A stretch of DNA of 64,000 nt, taken from NCBI RefSeq assembly GCF_003268775.1, contig NZ_QLSU01000002.1, positions 62,001 to 126,000 on the forward strand, written 5' to 3'. The first letter of the stretch is position 1. Every line of letters begins with the position of its first letter. The translations under genes and the position numbers were made by a program. Shown piece by piece: positions 62,068-64,000 of the stretch. The notes beneath the pieces were generated by a model. That model made no database searches and was not told the DNA's origin. It saw nothing but the letters and a program-made list of their open reading frames with translations. This DNA comes from Paraburkholderia unamae (GTDB lineage: Bacteria > Pseudomonadota > Gammaproteobacteria > Burkholderiales > Burkholderiaceae).

Positions 62068-64000
62068 TTACGCGAATTCGGCGAACGCACCCGAATTTGC
62101 GCTGGCGCTCACTCCGTGCGAGGCGCGTGTTTCGCGATTGAGCGCGGCCACGTCGACGATCAGCGCGACGCTGCCGTCGCCGAGGATGGTCGCCGCCGAA
62201 ATGCCGTGCACCTTGCGGTAGTTCGTTTCGAGGTTCTTCACCACGACCTGCTGCTGGCCGACCAGCTCGTCGATCAGCATGGCGAAGCGACGGCCCTCGG
62301 TTTCCATGATGGTGACGATGCCTTGCGTCGGGTCCGTGCGCGCGCCTTCCACGTTGAACGCCTTGTGCAGCGCCACCAGCGGCAGGTACTCGCCGCGCAC
62401 GCGCACCACGCGGTCGCCATTGGTGACCGTGTAGATGTCTTCGTGGCGCGGCTGGAGCGACTCCATCACGAAGTTCAGCGGCAAGATGAAGATCTCTTCG
62501 CCGACCTTCACCGACATGCCGTCGAGAATCGCCAGCGTGAGCGGCAGCACGATGCGCGTGGTGGTGCCCTTGCCCGCGTGCGAGGTGATCTCCACGTGGC
62601 CGCCCATCGACTGGATGTTGCGCTTGACCACGTCCATGCCCACGCCGCGGCCGGAAACGTCGGTGACCTGCTCGGCGGTCGAGAAGCCCGGCATGAAGAT
62701 GAGGTTCCACACCTCGTCGTCGCTCATGCTCTCGCTCACCTGCATGCCCTGCTTGATCGCCTTGGCGAGAATCTTGTCGCGGCGCAGGCCCGCGCCGTCG
62801 TCGCTCACCTCGATCACAATGTTGCCGCCGTGGTGCGCGGCGGAAAGCACGAGCTGGCCCGTGCCGTCCTTGCCCGCGGCGCGGCGCGCCTCCACGGTTT
62901 CGATGCCGTGGTCGAGCGAGTTGCGCACGAGGTGGGTGAGCGGGTCGATGATGCGCTCGATCAGGCTCTTGTCGAGCTCGGTCGCCTGACCGAACGTGAC
63001 GAGCTCCACTTCCTTGCCGAGCTTCGAGGCCAGGTCGCGCACGAGACGCGGGAAGCGGCTGAACACGTAATCCATCGGCATCATGCGGATCGACATCACC
63101 GCTTCCTGCAAGTCGCGCGCGTTGCGTTCGAGCTGCGCCATGCCGTTGAAGAGGCGGTCGTGCAGGGCCGGGTCGAAGGTGCTGGTGGTTTCCGCGAGCA
63201 TGGCCTGCGTGATGACCAGTTCGCCCACGAGGTTGATCAGTTGATCGACCTTCTCCACGCCCACGCGAATCGAGCTGCCTTCCGCCGATGCGGCGGCGGC
63301 GGCCGGACGCGCCTTGCGCTCGCCTTCGGCATGCGCGGGCGCACTCGCGGCGGCGCGCGGCGCGTCGTGGTCGGCGTGAGGCGCGGCGCTCGCTGCCGGC
63401 ACAACCGCTGCGGCGGGTGCGCTCGCGGCGGCAACCGGCGCGGGAGCCGCTGCGGCGACCGGAGCCGCGGGCGCTGCGGGCGCGGGTGCGTGTACCTCTG
63501 CTGCTGCGGGCGCGGCTTCGGCGGCCGGTTGCGCGTCGTCCTGGGGCGCGGCGCCCCGGCCGATCGAGATCTGCTTCTCGTCGATCACGAAGCAGCACAC
63601 CGCGATGATGTCGTCGGACGGCACATCGGTTTCGAGCCACAGCGTGAGGTCGTCGCCGGTCTTCACCTGGCCGAGAATCCGGCCGAGATTGCCGAGCTCC
63701 TCGACGAGCAGCTCCTGATCCTTCGCGTCGACGGCGCGCAGCGTGATGCGCAGGTGCGGCCCTTCGCCACCCGCTGCGCCGTCCGCTGCGTCACCCACCT
63801 GAGCGCTCGCGCCGGCGGCGTCGATCGCCTCGTTCACGACGTGCTCGGGCGCGCCTGACGCCCCCGCGGTGAGCGTGCTGTGCGCTTCGAAGGCGGCTTC
63901 GAGGTCTTCTTCCGAATCGGCGGCGCTCGCTTGCGCGGCCGGTGCGGGTGCGGCTACGGGAGCAACGGCGGCCACGGGAGCCGGAGCGGCTTCGGGCGCG
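62068..64000 (-). CDS. cheA: Chemotaxis histidine kinase CheA, C-terminal part (5' end outside the window)
   Basis: About 640 residues are visible. The fragment begins in an Ala/Pro linker and a P2-like CheY-binding domain (HLRITLRAVDAKDQELLVEELGNLGRI), then a long Ala linker, P3 dimerisation (VGVEKVDQLINLVGELVITQAM), the P4 kinase with LVRNSLDHGIE (N box), VSDDGAGLRRDKI (G1) and GRGVGMDVVKRNI (G2), and the CheW-like P5. The P1 domain with the phosphorylated His lies beyond 64000. It heads the che operon seen here. Confidence 0.96.
   Translation of the reverse strand, partial: APEAAPAPVAAVAPVAAPAPAAQASAADSEEDLEAAFEAHSTLTAGASGAPEHVVNEAIDAAGASAQVGDAADGAAGGEGPHLRITLRAVDAKDQELLVEELGNLGRILGQVKTGDDLTLWLETDVPSDDIIAVCCFVIDEKQISIGRGAAPQDDAQPAAEAAPAAAEVHAPAPAAPAAPVAAAAPAPVAAASAPAAAVVPAASAAPHADHDAPRAAASAPAHAEGERKARPAAAAASAEGSSIRVGVEKVDQLINLVGELVITQAMLAETTSTFDPALHDRLFNGMAQLERNARDLQEAVMSIRMMPMDYVFSRFPRLVRDLASKLGKEVELVTFGQATELDKSLIERIIDPLTHLVRNSLDHGIETVEARRAAGKDGTGQLVLSAAHHGGNIVIEVSDDGAGLRRDKILAKAIKQGMQVSESMSDDEVWNLIFMPGFSTAEQVTDVSGRGVGMDVVKRNIQSMGGHVEITSHAGKGTTTRIVLPLTLAILDGMSVKVGEEIFILPLNFVMESLQPRHEDIYTVTNGDRVVRVRGEYLPLVALHKAFNVEGARTDPTQGIVTIMETEGRRFAMLIDELVGQQQVVVKNLETNYRKVHGISAATILGDGSVALIVDVAALNRETRASHGVSASANSGAFAEFA

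Overview
The window looks like the chromosome of a beta-proteobacterium of the Burkholderiaceae (Paraburkholderia/Caballeronia-like). The evidence is very high GC, an ahcY / small membrane protein / metF gene order behind an S-adenosylhomocysteine (SAH) riboswitch, the DUF2844-DUF3443 pair, and a flagellar-chemotaxis cluster with FlhDC-type and sigma-28-type control sites and no sigma-54 elements that I could see. The genus is an inference; no rRNA or marker comparison was possible.

Layout. (1) 1-2.2 kb, minus strand: metF (first 8 codons only), a small four-helix membrane protein, ahcY, and a SAH riboswitch. (2) 2.2-12.8 kb, accessory metabolism: a family 2 glycosyltransferase, an lrgA/lrgB (cidA/cidB) pair divergent from a LysR regulator with a palindromic operator, a DUF937-OmpA fusion, a GMC oxidoreductase, an AidB-like acyl-CoA dehydrogenase and a coniferyl-aldehyde-type dehydrogenase. 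(3) 12.8-16.2 kb, minus: fliE, fliS, fliT, a second FliK-like protein and a stand-alone FlhB C-domain (FhlB). (4) 16.5-28.7 kb, plus: fliFGHIJK and fliLMNOPQR (MS ring, switch, export gate and ATPase). (5) 28.8-41.1 kb, minus: flgBCDEFGHIJ, the c-di-GMP brake ycgR, and flgKL. (6) 41.3-43.7 kb, plus: flgA, flgM, flgN. (7) 43.9-52.6 kb, minus: flhB, flhA, flhF, flhG, fliA, interrupted by a HigB/HigA-type toxin-antitoxin pair on the plus strand. (8) 52.8-54.8 kb, minus: secreted DUF2844 and DUF3443 proteins inside the motility cluster. (9) 55.0-64.0 kb, minus: cheA (5' end outside), cheW, an MCP, cheR, cheD, cheB, cheY, cheZ.

Control. Three inverted repeats of the form (A/G)(A/G)TAG-N15/16-CTATT, at the fliE/fliF, fliL and flgB/flgA start regions, fit FlhDC half-site geometry; a weaker relative lies before flhB. 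Four sigma-28-like promoters precede fliS, flgK, ycgR and flgM. This gives the usual hierarchy: FlhDC drives the hook-basal body genes, then FliA (checked by FlgM) drives the late genes.

Less ordinary points: the DUF3443 lipoprotein carries a two-lobed pepsin-like aspartic protease motif set; FlhG keeps its FlhF-activating N-terminal motif but has a degenerate Walker A loop; CheD has a repeated RxELFG tail motif; the SAH riboswitch holds two candidate pseudoknot strands; and a multi-hairpin leader precedes the AidB-like gene.
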